Positions 1 through 7,430 are shown, counted from the stretch's first letter. The stretch is DNA of 19,257 bases from CAYXLI01 sp964464925 (GCA_964464925.1 CAYXLI010000056.1:1-19257), one strand, 5' to 3'. Numbers and translations: made by a program. The notes: a model not told the origin generated them from the sequence alone.

Positions 1-248
1 CCAATGATCCTGAGTGGGCGTGGCTTCAATGAGGTACCGAACTGAGGCTGGAGTCCGAATGGAACACGGCCGGGGCCATCTCCACGTGAGTTCCCCGCGC
101 CGGAACCGCTACCCGGTTGATCGTCCGCATCGCGTTCCGATAGCCGGCTATACAGGAATGCTCGCCGTAGGGGGCGTGGGCGCGGACAGCAACCCGATAC
201 AATACGATCGAATCCTCATCGCACTAAGCTGAGGTGCAGGAGGTGCAC

Positions 249-725
249 ATGGCAAGTCAATACAAGGGTATCCCTGAGGGAGCCTCAGCGATCATCCCGA
301 GACTCTACTGCCGCGACGTTGAGGCAGAGATCCAATTCTGTTGCGAAGTGCTTGGCGCCGTCGAGGGCGTCCGCCGGCCAGGACCTGATGGGCGTACACA
401 GCATGCGATGTTGCTATTCGGCCCTGCGATGCTCATGATCGAAGCTGAGAACCCGGAGGTGCCGACTCGCCCCCCGAATCCTGACGGAAGTTCTCCAGTT
501 GTGATCTATCTTTACGTAGAAGATGTCGATGCGATTGTCGAACAGGCACTAAAACGCGGAGGCAGGCTTGTAGTACCCGTAGAAACTCACTTTTGGGGAG
601 ACCGGATTGGGTGGGTTCAGGACCCGGCCGGGCATATGTGGACAATCGCGACACGCGTTGAGCAGACAACGGAAGCCCAACGCCATGACCGTTGGGCTAG
701 CATCTTGTCCGAAGGACGCGAGTAA
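249..725 (+). CDS. VOC family (glyoxalase/PhnB-like) protein
   Basis: Protein of 158 residues with the vicinal-oxygen-chelate fold pattern: an N-terminal beta strand ending in a polar 'CRDVE' turn and a helix (about 15-35), the 'LGAVEG' strand, a second half beginning 'YLYVEDVDAIVEQA' (88-100), and the diagnostic C-terminal block with 'FWGDR' (115-119) and 'DPAGHMWTIAT' (125-135). This pattern is typical of PhnB/YurT-type members found in many soil bacteria, whose substrates are mostly unknown; I assign no reaction. An upstream in-frame GTG at 234 is possible, but the ATG at 249 follows a clear GGAGGT (239-244) and leaves the fold intact. It stands alone, 170 bp before a YciI gene on the same strand. 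The family call is secure; the function is not. Confidence 0.9.
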   Translation: MASQYKGIPEGASAIIPRLYCRDVEAEIQFCCEVLGAVEGVRRPGPDGRTQHAMLLFGPAMLMIEAENPEVPTRPPNPDGSSPVVIYLYVEDVDAIVEQALKRGGRLVVPVETHFWGDRIGWVQDPAGHMWTIATRVEQTTEAQRHDRWASILSEGRE

Positions 726-806
726 GAACATAGTCTTGACGATTTCAGATGACCTTCGCCGCCCCGCTTGGATAAACGTACCATCTGGACAGAAAGCCGC
801 AGCGGA

Positions 807-828
807 GGATCGGGTCCAGATTGCAGAC
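807..828 (+). repeat. 22-nt dispersed repeat, copy 1
   Basis: This stretch begins GGATCGGGTCCAGATTGC and matches 1417-1438 at 20 of 22 positions. Both copies lie in non-coding DNA in direct orientation, here about 70 bp upstream of the YciI start. The origin is unknown; it could be a small dispersed repeat, a duplication scar or a shared binding site. Confidence 0.5.
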
Positions 829-861
829 CAACAAGACAAGAACGCAAACGCTAGTACTCGG

Positions 862-889
862 TTGTATCGACCCTTTAGCCAGCTATACT
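862..889 (+). promoter_or_regulatory. Candidate promoter giving a leaderless YciI mRNA
   Basis: TATACT at 884-889 is a 5/6 match to the -10 box, with a weak -35 TTGTAT at 862-867 (16-bp spacer). The ATG at 896 is only 6 nt after the -10, where transcription would normally start, and there is no Shine-Dalgarno sequence. The transcript would therefore start at or next to the start codon. Confidence 0.5.
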
Positions 890-895
890 CTTCGA

Positions 896-1237
896 ATGGC
901 GCGGTACCTGATTTCGTTCGACGATGGCTCCATGGACCACATTCCGGAAACGGACTTGCCGGCAGTTAGCGAGGCTGCGCACGCAGTGGTTCGGGAGGCC
1001 AAGGCTGCGGGAGTTTGGATCTTCGGCGGCGGAGTCCGCCGCCAGCAGGCGACGATCATTGCGGCCGATGGGACTACCTCGCTCGGACCAGCACCCGAGA
1101 CGAAAGCGGTCGTGGGAGGCTTCTCGATTATCGAGGTGCCTACGCTGGATGAGGCATTGACATGGGCGGCTCGCATTGCCAAGAGCTGCCGATGCGCGCA
1201 GGAAGTCCGCGAGGTTATGTTTGACCCGGAGTCCTGA
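896..1237 (+). CDS. YCII-family (YciI-like) protein
   Basis: Protein of 113 residues. It opens with the strand 'MARYLISFDDG', has a glycine-rich 'WIFGGGV' turn (41-47), and carries the C-terminal block 'LGPAPETKAVVGGF' to 'EALTWAARIAKSCRC' (63-100) typical of YCII-related proteins of about 110-120 residues. These are dimeric ferredoxin-like alpha/beta proteins, often described as possible small-molecule enzymes, and found near sigma factors or other stress genes in Actinobacteria and Acidobacteria; no reaction is established here. The open frame extends upstream to 821, but the family homology begins at the ATG at 896, and a -10 box at 884-889 places the transcript start there. The cysteines in 'SCRC' (98, 100) are common in this subgroup. 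The family is secure, the function is not. Confidence 0.88.
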   Translation: MARYLISFDDGSMDHIPETDLPAVSEAAHAVVREAKAAGVWIFGGGVRRQQATIIAADGTTSLGPAPETKAVVGGFSIIEVPTLDEALTWAARIAKSCRCAQEVREVMFDPES

Positions 1238-1416
1238 AGCCGAGTGGCGGCTGGACTGTTCGGCTTGGCATCGCGTTGACCAGCCTGCGATCTGCTCGCC
1301 AGGCGCTCTAGTGGTGCGCCAAGGTAATGATTTATCGCGCAACGGTTCCGAATCCATCGAGGACGCTTCGGAACACTCCGGTGTCACGGGCAAGCCGGAA
1401 GTGAAACGAGCGACTT

Positions 1417-1438
1417 GGATCGAGTCCAGATTGCCGAC
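1417..1438 (+). repeat. 22-nt dispersed repeat, copy 2
   Basis: This stretch begins GGATCGAGTCCAGATTGC and matches 807-828 at 20 of 22 positions in direct orientation, 588 nt apart centre to centre between the two copies' starts plus their small offset. It sits about 80 bp before the promoter of the isomerase-like gene. No further copy was found by eye. Confidence 0.5.
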
Positions 1439-1520
1439 AATACGCTCGTAATGAGCAACCCTGCGGTGATGGGACTACTCTCCATGCGACCCGGCGGCCT
1501 GATGCTGCTGATTCCAATGG

Positions 1521-1549
1521 TTGCGGGTGCCCAAGCAGACCAATACAAT
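1521..1549 (+). promoter_or_regulatory. Candidate sigma70 promoter for the isomerase-like gene
   Basis: TTGCGG (1521-1526), a 17-bp spacer, then TACAAT (1544-1549). Transcription would begin near 1556, leaving a leader of about 55 nt that contains the GGAGGAGGAG ribosome-binding site at 1595-1604. This placement argues against translation starting at 1415. Confidence 0.45.
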
Positions 1550-1594
1550 AGTCGAGTTCCGCCGGTGCGGCTCGCGGTCGCAGGGAATGAGGCG

Positions 1595-1605
1595 GGAGGA
1601 GGAGA
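1595..1605 (+). promoter_or_regulatory. Strong Shine-Dalgarno that fixes a TTG start
   Basis: GGAGGAGGAGA lies 5 nt before the TTG at 1610. It selects a start that opens directly on a twin-arginine signal (MTRRTMLGLAA) and rejects the earlier in-frame starts. Confidence 0.65.
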
Positions 1606-1609
1606 TCAC

Positions 1610-2629
1610 TTGACTCGCAGGACTATGTTGGGCTTGGCGGCAGTCCCTCTGATGCCGGCCGCAACGCCGCGGCGCACCATCATGGGGTTGACGTCCGATT
1701 CGTTCCAGTCGATCCGGTTCAGTTCACCGAAAAAGCTTTTAGAAGCCGACCGCCTGATGCAGTTGGCGGCGAAAGTGGGCGCTGCCGGAGCCCATGGGGG
1801 AATGACGAGCATCGATTTCGACTGGGCCAAGAAGACCCGGCAGATGAAGGAAGAACTGGGCATGTACCTGGAGATTCAGACCTTCCTTCCGCGAGAGGAC
1901 CCGGCCGTATTCGAGCATGCGGTCCGTGTGGCGAAAGAAGCCGGCGCCACCAGCCTGCGCGTAGTTTGCCTGCTTGGCCGGCGTTACGAAATGTTCGACC
2001 GCCTGGGCGACTGGAACGCAGCCGTGGCAGGCTTCCACCGGCAGATTCAGGCTGCCGTGCCCATTGTGGAAAAGTACAAGATGCCACTCGGCATCGAGAA
2101 CCACAAAGACTGGCTGGTGGATCAGCAAGTTGCGCTGATGAAGCAGTACAGCAGTGAGTACCTGGGGGTGTGCCTCGATACGGGCAACAACCTCTCGCTA
2201 TTGGACGACCCGATGGAAACGGTGGAAAAACTGGCGCCCTACACCTTCAACGTCCACTTTAAGGACATGGCGGTAGAGGAGTATGGGAAGGGATTTCTGC
2301 TGTCGGAGGTCCCGTTAGGCGAAGGTATTCTGGACTTGAAGCGAATGGTGAGCGTAGTGAGGCGGGCAAAACCTAACGTATTTTTCTCCCTGGAGATGAT
2401 CACCCGCGACCCGCTCGAGATTCCGTGCCTCACGGACAAATACTGGTCTACTTTTGAAGGCCGAAGCGGCATTTACCTGGCGCGGGCGCTTTCGATGGTG
2501 CGGGCCAACAAGCCGCGCAAGCCGCTGCCTCGCACCACGGGTCTGAGTAAGGAAGATACGCTGAAGCTGGAATTCGAATTCGTAGACCGATCCATAACGT
2601 ACGCGCGGGAGCAGTTGGGGTTGGCATAA
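1610..2629 (+). CDS. Tat-exported sugar isomerase/epimerase-like TIM barrel protein
   Basis: Protein of 339 residues in the xylose-isomerase-like TIM-barrel superfamily (AP endonuclease 2 fold). An N-terminal twin-arginine signal (TRRTMLGLAAVPLMPAA, 2-18) predicts folded export. Probable metal ligands sit in the expected order at strand ends: E163 in 'GIENHKDW', D190 in 'GVCLDTGNN', H216 in 'NVHFKD', and E262 in 'SLEMITRDPL'; 'LGEGILDL' (236-243) is another family hallmark. Family members isomerise or epimerise ketoses, inositols and related polyols; the substrate cannot be read here. The TTG at 1610 is chosen because of the Shine-Dalgarno at 1595-1605, the promoter at 1521-1549 and the immediate RR motif; the open frame continues back to 1415. 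Exported members of this family are frequent in Solibacter-like Acidobacteria and Planctomycetes. It converges on the next gene. Confidence 0.85.
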   Translation: MTRRTMLGLAAVPLMPAATPRRTIMGLTSDSFQSIRFSSPKKLLEADRLMQLAAKVGAAGAHGGMTSIDFDWAKKTRQMKEELGMYLEIQTFLPREDPAVFEHAVRVAKEAGATSLRVVCLLGRRYEMFDRLGDWNAAVAGFHRQIQAAVPIVEKYKMPLGIENHKDWLVDQQVALMKQYSSEYLGVCLDTGNNLSLLDDPMETVEKLAPYTFNVHFKDMAVEEYGKGFLLSEVPLGEGILDLKRMVSVVRRAKPNVFFSLEMITRDPLEIPCLTDKYWSTFEGRSGIYLARALSMVRANKPRKPLPRTTGLSKEDTLKLEFEFVDRSITYAREQLGLA

Positions 2630-2710
2630 ACGCGCGGCACAAGTCCTCCGCGGGCCAGCTCGTAGTGCGAGTCCGGCCAAGGTGGGAAGACCTGAGCGTG
2701 TACCAGTTTT

Positions 2711-4036
2711 TCAGGCGTTCACGACTTCCCGCTCCGCTTCTTTTGCCGGAACCTGCATCGGCAAAATGCCAGCCTCCTGATTTCCGTTGATATCAAGGAG
2801 TTCGCGGAAGGTTGCCTCGATCGTTCGCACGGCGTTGCTCAGTTGGTGGAGCCAGTTGCTCCAAAACTGATCGATGGAAGGAACCTCTTTGGTCTGACGG
2901 ATCTCGCGCAGAATGTCTTTCCGAAACGAGGGGATGTCAAAGCCACGCAGCATTGCCGCTCCAATCTCGGTGAGATTGATCCGGTCATTCAAATCGAGGG
3001 AAAGAAGATCCTTGCGGAAGGTGTATTCCATACCCTTCTTGCTGGTAGCCGATACAACCTCCTGGAACGTGATGGCGCCCGAAATCACCTTGGCGTCATT
3101 CGTCATGTTCAGCAGCGTGGTCGCGCTTGCCGGGGGCTTCACGGCGAGCGGCGGACTTGCGTCATGCAGCCGGATCTGAGCGGGGCCGGAGATGCCGATC
3201 CAGAGATCACTCCCCAGTTGCGTCATCGAAAAATAGTTTTTGACGATGGACTCCAATTCCCTGTCTTCCAGTTTTTCGATCTCGCTTGCTTTGAACCGCG
3301 TGGCTTCCTCGGCGCGTTTCTGGAAATCACGCTGATACTGAGTGTTTTCATACAACCGGTTGAGGATTTCAGCGGGCCAGTTGGGGTGAGGATAAGTCCA
3401 GGCGACCGGGATAACCTCGACTCCTAATTGTCTGAGCCGAACAGTGATCATGTAGATCAGCTTCTTATTGGTGTTCTCGATGTAGACACGGCCGTCGTTG
3501 AAGTCCAGGAGCACGGGTACCTGTTTCCGGACCGCAGCCGTTATGCCGAGCGTGTCCTGGTCAACGGATTTCTTATCAGTGGCCTGGAGAAACTTATAAG
3601 GCCGATCCAGCAATCTGTAAGAACGCTGCTCTTTGATGGAGGCCACGTCGCTGACGTCCTTCCATTCATTGGAGACGGCCCACAGTCCATACCAGGGAAT
3701 TGTGGAGTGAAGCCGGAACTGCGCCTCGGTAACCCCGTACCCTTCGCAGTCCAATATCTCCGGAGGAAGGGTGAGCTTGGAACGCTCCTCCAGTTCCGAC
3801 GTCGCGTACCCGGCGAGTTCCGGCTCATGATCCGAACCAACGGGATGTTCTTCATCGAGACGGGGACCGCTAAAAGGATTGATCCCTATGGTATCGGCAC
3901 TGGAATAACGGGTGACGGCGGATGCCGCCATCTGCGAAACAGCAACCATGGTGGTTCTGTCTTCCAGGATTGTCTTGAAGGTTTCGAGTGATTCTTTCCC
4001 GAGCCCAAAGATGGCCCAGGTACCACGTCCAAACAT
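2711..4036 (-). CDS. Unrecognised 441-residue protein
   Basis: I do not recognise a family. The ATG at 4036 has an AGGA 7 nt upstream (from AGTAGGAAC). There is no signal peptide or clear membrane segment, so a cytoplasmic protein is likely. Visible parts: an N-terminal stretch 'FGRGTWAIFGLGKESLETF' (2-20); an acidic linker (60-95); a likely alpha/beta core with 'VPVLLDFNDGRVYIEN' (173-188) followed by 'LGVEVIPVAWTYPHPNW' (204-220); a long charged helical stretch 'RDFQKRAEEATRFKASEIEKLEDRE' region (236-260), which may be coiled coil; and a C-terminal helical part with 'DQFWSNWLHQL' (389-399). The nearest same-strand gene is the secreted protein ending at 4377, 340 bp upstream, so co-transcription is uncertain. 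Opposite-strand open frames here are shadows. Confidence 0.75.
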   Translation of the reverse strand: MFGRGTWAIFGLGKESLETFKTILEDRTTMVAVSQMAASAVTRYSSADTIGINPFSGPRLDEEHPVGSDHEPELAGYATSELEERSKLTLPPEILDCEGYGVTEAQFRLHSTIPWYGLWAVSNEWKDVSDVASIKEQRSYRLLDRPYKFLQATDKKSVDQDTLGITAAVRKQVPVLLDFNDGRVYIENTNKKLIYMITVRLRQLGVEVIPVAWTYPHPNWPAEILNRLYENTQYQRDFQKRAEEATRFKASEIEKLEDRELESIVKNYFSMTQLGSDLWIGISGPAQIRLHDASPPLAVKPPASATTLLNMTNDAKVISGAITFQEVVSATSKKGMEYTFRKDLLSLDLNDRINLTEIGAAMLRGFDIPSFRKDILREIRQTKEVPSIDQFWSNWLHQLSNAVRTIEATFRELLDINGNQEAGILPMQVPAKEAEREVVNA

Positions 4037-4376
4037 GCGCAGTTCCTACTTTTTGATGGTGTTGTGGGGCGATCGGCACGGGAAGAGGGCAGCGCGAGGG
4101 AAGCCCGCCTGTGCCCCACGGCTTTGGCGGCTGGCGCCTGTCCACTCCCCCTTTTTTACCACGTCACCTGCATGGTGCCGATTGATCGGAATAGCTACCA
4201 CAGGATGTCAATTCCGTTCGTGGGCCCTCCCGAGACAGTTCGCCGGTCCCGCTGCGGACTTCCGGTTCGAATGGTACGGCCCAAGGGGTAAGCGGTCGCG
4301 GTTTCCCAAACCTGGTCACCGCGACCGTCAGGCGGCGATTGCCTGTGCCTATGTGCGCGAATTTCCGCAATCGACG
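4037..4376. other. Intergenic region between two minus-strand genes
   Basis: No convincing gene is seen on either strand. The region carries a strong hairpin (4293-4327) just after the upstream gene's stop and a short GTGGGGC/GCCCCAC inverted pair nearer the 441-residue gene, which also has its ribosome-binding site here. The plus-strand open frames crossing it have no ribosome-binding site and run antisense into the flanking genes. Confidence 0.4.
4293..4327 (-). terminator. 10-bp perfect hairpin after the secreted-protein gene
   Basis: CGGTCGCGGT (4293-4302) pairs perfectly with ACCGCGACCG (4318-4327) across a 15-nt loop. It begins 50 nt downstream of the minus-strand gene ending at 4377. 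No U-tract follows, so it may be a 3' stabilising or factor-dependent structure rather than an intrinsic terminator. A smaller alternative hairpin (GGTTT/AAACC, 4300-4312) competes with it. Confidence 0.4.
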
Positions 4377-4817
4377 CTAGTTTTCCGCGTCATCGCCGGG
4401 GAATTGTCTCTTGGCCGCCGTGGAGAGGTTAACCGCGAACGGAGGCGCCGTGCGGAGTTGGTAGAACTCGTTGCCCCCATCTACGATCACAATCTCGATA
4501 GTTCCGCCGCCGGCATTCGGGTTTGGGAGCAGCCTTCCGGTACAGTCGGGCTCCACGGTATAGGTTCCGGAGTCCTGAACGTGTATTATGTTCCCGTTAT
4601 CATTCAGCGTCAGCTTGGCAGAGTAACTGCCCTTTCCATCGAAGCTGAAACGGGCAAGAACTCCGCGAGGTGTTCCCGCCGGAACGACTAACCCGCCAAC
4701 GCGGAACCCATAAGCGCCCCGCAAAGTGGCGTTCGAGCACTGCCGAGCGTGTGCGTCGGGTGCCGAGAGCAGGATGATGCTGGCGAAAGCGATTAGCGAC
4801 ACGATGGTTCGTTTCAT
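4377..4817 (-). CDS. Small secreted beta-rich protein
   Basis: Protein of 146 residues with a clear Sec signal peptide (KR at 2-3, hydrophobic core 5-18, likely cleavage after AHA at about 24). The mature part is short and looks beta-rich: 'CSNATLRGAYGFRVGG' (27-42), 'ARFSFDGKGSYSAKLTLNDNG' region (55-75), 'SGTYTVEPDCTGRL' (83-96). C27 and C92 could form a disulfide. Proteins with this 'C..ATL.G.YGF ... F.FDG.G ... GTY.V..DCTG' layout are frequent in Acidobacteria and have no assigned function; this is from memory of the pattern rather than a search. The ATG at 4817 follows AAGGGA and shares a 227-bp intergenic with the divergent CadC-like regulator, so the two may be co-regulated. Confidence 0.8.
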   Translation of the reverse strand: MKRTIVSLIAFASIILLSAPDAHARQCSNATLRGAYGFRVGGLVVPAGTPRGVLARFSFDGKGSYSAKLTLNDNGNIIHVQDSGTYTVEPDCTGRLLPNPNAGGGTIEIVIVDGGNEFYQLRTAPPFAVNLSTAAKRQFPGDDAEN

Positions 4818-4832
4818 GGTGATTTCCCTTTC

Positions 4833-4859
4833 CGCGCTGCCTATGTGGGCAGCAGCGCG
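4833..4859 (-). other. Hairpin in the leader of the small secreted protein gene
   Basis: CGCGCTGC (4833-4840) pairs with GCAGCGCG (4852-4859), an 8-bp stem immediately before the ribosome-binding site of the gene starting at 4817. A mutually exclusive stem, GCTGCC (4836-4841) with GGCAGC (4848-4853), overlaps it. It could affect translation or mRNA stability; it may also be chance in GC-rich DNA. Confidence 0.3.
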
Positions 4860-5001
4860 AATCAGTGTGCGGTCCCTCGAACGCCGAATTCAATCGAAAA
4901 GGAATGACGCAACTCTGAAATATTCATGACGGGCGACCGGCTTGCATTCGCGGCACGTAAATATGCGCCTTACTAGCCCCGTATGCTCTGACCGGCCGCT
5001 G

Positions 5002-5010
5002 TGATACACT
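5002..5010 (+). promoter_or_regulatory. Candidate extended -10 for the CadC-like regulator gene
   Basis: TG-A-TACACT (5002-5010) is an extended -10 element with no evident -35. Transcription would start near 5017, about 28 nt before the GTG start at 5045, leaving room for the weak AGGATGG ribosome-binding site. Confidence 0.35.
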
Positions 5011-5044
5011 CTCGTCCGCGCCCAAGTCGGGGCAGGATGGGCAC

Positions 5045-7276
5045 GTGGAAGAGAAAACTGATGCCCGGGAGCGCACCGGCGCAGCGAGGAACATACGTTT
5101 TGGTTCGTTTGAGCTGGACGTCCGAGCCCATGAATTGCGCAGAGATGGCCGCGCCATCCGGCTTCAGGAGCAACCTTTCCATATACTGCGCATGTTGCTC
5201 GAACGGCCGGGTGAACTAGTCCTGCGCGAAGAAATTAAAAAACAGCTCTGGCCGAGCGATATCGTAGTCGAGTTTGACCAGAGTATCAATGCAGCAGTAA
5301 AGCGGCTAAGAGACACCCTGAGAGACTCGGCCGATAAGCCCCGCTACATCGAAACGATCCCGCGCCAGGGCTACCGCCTCGTCTGCAATGTGGAAGGTCT
5401 GGAGAGCGTGCCGGCAGTACTAGCGCCAATCGCCGTTGCAGAGCCTGCGATCGAACAGGGCACCGAAGATCCGCCAGCCAAGAGCAGACGCCAATGGGCG
5501 CTGGCGCTAGCCCTGGTGCTACTCATTTCGTTGATCGCGTGGCGTGCAACCCGCCCGAGCGGACCAGCGCTGCAACCGCTGTTACGCCTGGATGTAGACT
5601 TGGGCAATGACGTGTCACTCGGCCCCGCAGTGAACGTGTACCGTTTCCGAGGAGTTGACACGATCCTATCGCCGGACGGTACCCGGCTGGTCTATGTTTC
5701 GCAGTCCCGGCTCTTCACGCGACGGCTCGATCAGCCGAAGGCGACCGAACTTCCTGGAACGGAACAGGCGTATGCTCCCTTCTTCTCACCAGACGGGCAG
5801 TGGGTTGCATTCTTCGCGGGCGGAAAGCTGAAAAGGGTTGGGATGCAAGGCGGTCCGGTTGCCGACCTGTGCGACGCCCCGCTTGCGAGCGGCGGCGCTT
5901 GGGGCGAGGACGGCAACATTATCGCAGCGCTCGACATAAACGGCCTTGCCCGGATTTCGTCGACGGGCGGCAACCCCACGCGAATTACGGACTTAGCGCC
6001 AGGAGAGATCACTCACCGCTGGCCCCATATCCTGCCGGGCGGAACCGTAGTTGTATTTAGTGCCTTCACTTCAATGAGCGGGTTGGAGGGGGCGACTATC
6101 GAAGCGATATCGCTGACAAATCACCGCCGGAAGACGGTTTTGCGCGGCGGCACTTGGGCCCATTACGTGGCCACAGGCCATTTGATTTATATCCACAACG
6201 GGGTCCTGCTCGCGGTTCCCTTCGACTCGGAGCATTTGGAGGTGCGTGGTGCGCCCGTTCCAGTACTGCAAGGAATCGCATATAGCAGCGCTTTAGGGTC
6301 CGCGCAGCTCGATGTGTCGCGGACAGGTACTCTAGTTTATCGAAGCAGCGGAGCAGGCACCGGATTGGTGACCATTCAATCTATCGACGGCGCGGGCGTG
6401 ATGCGGCCGTTACTTGCAACGCCAGGCAACTACCTTTCTCCCGTCGTCTCGCCAGACGGGAAGCGCCTCGCGTTCACGTCGGCAGGGGACGTCTGGGTCA
6501 GCGACCTGGCGCGCGGCGCGATAATGCGGGTGACGTTCGGTGGTGGCAACACTCATCCGATCTGGAGTGCTGATGGCCGATATATTTTGTTTCGGGCGGC
6601 CGAAGGTATGTTCTGGGTCCGTGCTGACGGCTCAGGGAAACCGCAATTGTTTTCTCGCAGCAAGACCATGCAGTTCCCGAGATCCTTTACGCCAGACGGC
6701 AAACGGCTGGCGTTTACGGACATAAGCCCGGCAACCGGTTCCGACGTTTGGACGATGGCGGTTGAGAGCGATTCTGCCGGTCTGCGGGCCGGGAAACCAG
6801 AAGCGTTCCTGCAAACGCCATTCAACGAGCGGATGCCCGCTTTCTCGCCAGATGGGCGGTGGGTCGTCTACGCCTCAGATGAGTCCGGTACCTTCCAGGT
6901 GTACGTGCGGACTTTTCCGAATGGTCGCGGCAAGTGGCAAATCTCAAACACTGACGGTTCCCAACCAGTTTGGTCGCCGAACGGGCGCGAGCTGTTCTTT
7001 CTCCAGCGTGGCGAACAACAGATTATGGTTGCGCCGTACACGGTCAAGGGAGATTTGTTTGTGCCCGGTAAGCCGCGCCCGTGGTCGGAAAAAAAGCTCG
7101 CGATCACTCCCACAACACGGGCGTATGATGTGGCACCCGATGGCAAACAGATTGTCGCACTGCTGCCTGCAGATGCTGCGGAGGAAGAAAAGCCGCCCCA
7201 CCACGTGGTTTTCTTGCTGAATTGTTTCGACGAGTTGCGGCGTAGTGTGGCTACGGGCGGAAAGCTCTCGCCCTGA
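5045..7276 (+). CDS. CadC-like winged-helix / TolB-propeller membrane regulator
   Basis: Protein of 743 residues with three parts. Residues 17-115 are an OmpR/CadC-type winged-helix DNA-binding domain: 'RFGSFELD', 'LQEQPFHILRMLLERPGELVLREEI' region, 'QSINAAVKRLRDTL', ending 'YIETIPRQGYRL'. One membrane helix follows (about 151-166, 'WALALALVLLISLIAW'). The remainder (about 175-730) is a TolB/WD40-like beta-propeller with repeated 'SPDG' type turns: 'LSPDGTRLVYVS' (208), 'FSPDGQWVAFF' (247), 'VSPDGKRLAFTS' (468), 'FTPDGKRLAFTD' (548), 'FSPDGRWVVYAS' (600), 'WSPNGRELFFL' (643). The DNA-binding end is cytoplasmic and the propeller probably periplasmic, so it may sense an extracytoplasmic ligand and act on a promoter from the membrane. 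The start is GTG at 5045, as no other in-frame start precedes the winged helix. Multi-copy paralogues of this architecture are typical of Acidobacteria; targets are unknown, the divergent secreted gene being one possibility. Confidence 0.9.
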   Translation: MEEKTDARERTGAARNIRFGSFELDVRAHELRRDGRAIRLQEQPFHILRMLLERPGELVLREEIKKQLWPSDIVVEFDQSINAAVKRLRDTLRDSADKPRYIETIPRQGYRLVCNVEGLESVPAVLAPIAVAEPAIEQGTEDPPAKSRRQWALALALVLLISLIAWRATRPSGPALQPLLRLDVDLGNDVSLGPAVNVYRFRGVDTILSPDGTRLVYVSQSRLFTRRLDQPKATELPGTEQAYAPFFSPDGQWVAFFAGGKLKRVGMQGGPVADLCDAPLASGGAWGEDGNIIAALDINGLARISSTGGNPTRITDLAPGEITHRWPHILPGGTVVVFSAFTSMSGLEGATIEAISLTNHRRKTVLRGGTWAHYVATGHLIYIHNGVLLAVPFDSEHLEVRGAPVPVLQGIAYSSALGSAQLDVSRTGTLVYRSSGAGTGLVTIQSIDGAGVMRPLLATPGNYLSPVVSPDGKRLAFTSAGDVWVSDLARGAIMRVTFGGGNTHPIWSADGRYILFRAAEGMFWVRADGSGKPQLFSRSKTMQFPRSFTPDGKRLAFTDISPATGSDVWTMAVESDSAGLRAGKPEAFLQTPFNERMPAFSPDGRWVVYASDESGTFQVYVRTFPNGRGKWQISNTDGSQPVWSPNGRELFFLQRGEQQIMVAPYTVKGDLFVPGKPRPWSEKKLAITPTTRAYDVAPDGKQIVALLPADAAEEEKPPHHVVFLLNCFDELRRSVATGGKLSP

Positions 7277-7414
7277 CGAGTTCAAGATCACGTCCACTGA
7301 AAAAATAAGAGTGTGGGGGCCCACTTCAGCGCGATTGGGAGGAGGCATCTTAAACCGATTTGAGGCGAGACGATTGACCGGGAGGCAGCATCAGATCCGG
7401 GTTTCTTCTCCTTC

Positions 7415-7423
7415 TGCTATATT
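7415..7423 (+). promoter_or_regulatory. Extended -10 promoter giving a leaderless dinB-family mRNA
   Basis: TG-C-TATATT (7415-7423) is an extended -10 element. The ATG at 7431 lies 7 nt further on, at the expected transcription start, and has no Shine-Dalgarno sequence. The TTGACC at 7374-7379 is too far away to serve as its -35. Confidence 0.5.
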
Positions 7424-7430
7424 TTGCTGC

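Larger units (their letters stand above)
1238..1609. other. Intergenic region without a convincing gene
   Basis: This holds the second copy of the 22-nt repeat (1417-1438), a promoter (1521-1549) and a strong Shine-Dalgarno (1595-1605) for the next gene. The isomerase frame stays open back to 1415, including a hydrophobic piece around 1490-1540, but this falls upstream of the promoter and of the Tat motif and has no ribosome-binding site. I see no other gene. Confidence 0.5.

Noticed and set aside
14..232. 72-codon + strand ORF before the first VOC gene
   Set aside because: It has no ribosome-binding site, a composition rich in Arg/His/Pro and no fold-like pattern; a minus-strand frame is equally open. 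No gene supported in 1-248.
875..1393. 172-codon minus-strand ORF
   Set aside because: Antisense shadow of the YciI gene, Arg/Ser-rich with no ribosome-binding site.
1415..1609. N-terminal extension of the isomerase-like protein
   Set aside because: It is upstream of the likely promoter, has no Shine-Dalgarno and would bury a Tat signal.
2843..3991. Two long + strand open frames (194 and 187 codons) inside 2711-4036
   Set aside because: They are antisense to the 441-residue gene, which has the ribosome-binding site and normal protein composition; the + frames have none.
7374..7379. TTGACC as the -35 of the DinB promoter
   Set aside because: The spacer to TATATT is 38 bp, far from the 16-18 bp needed.
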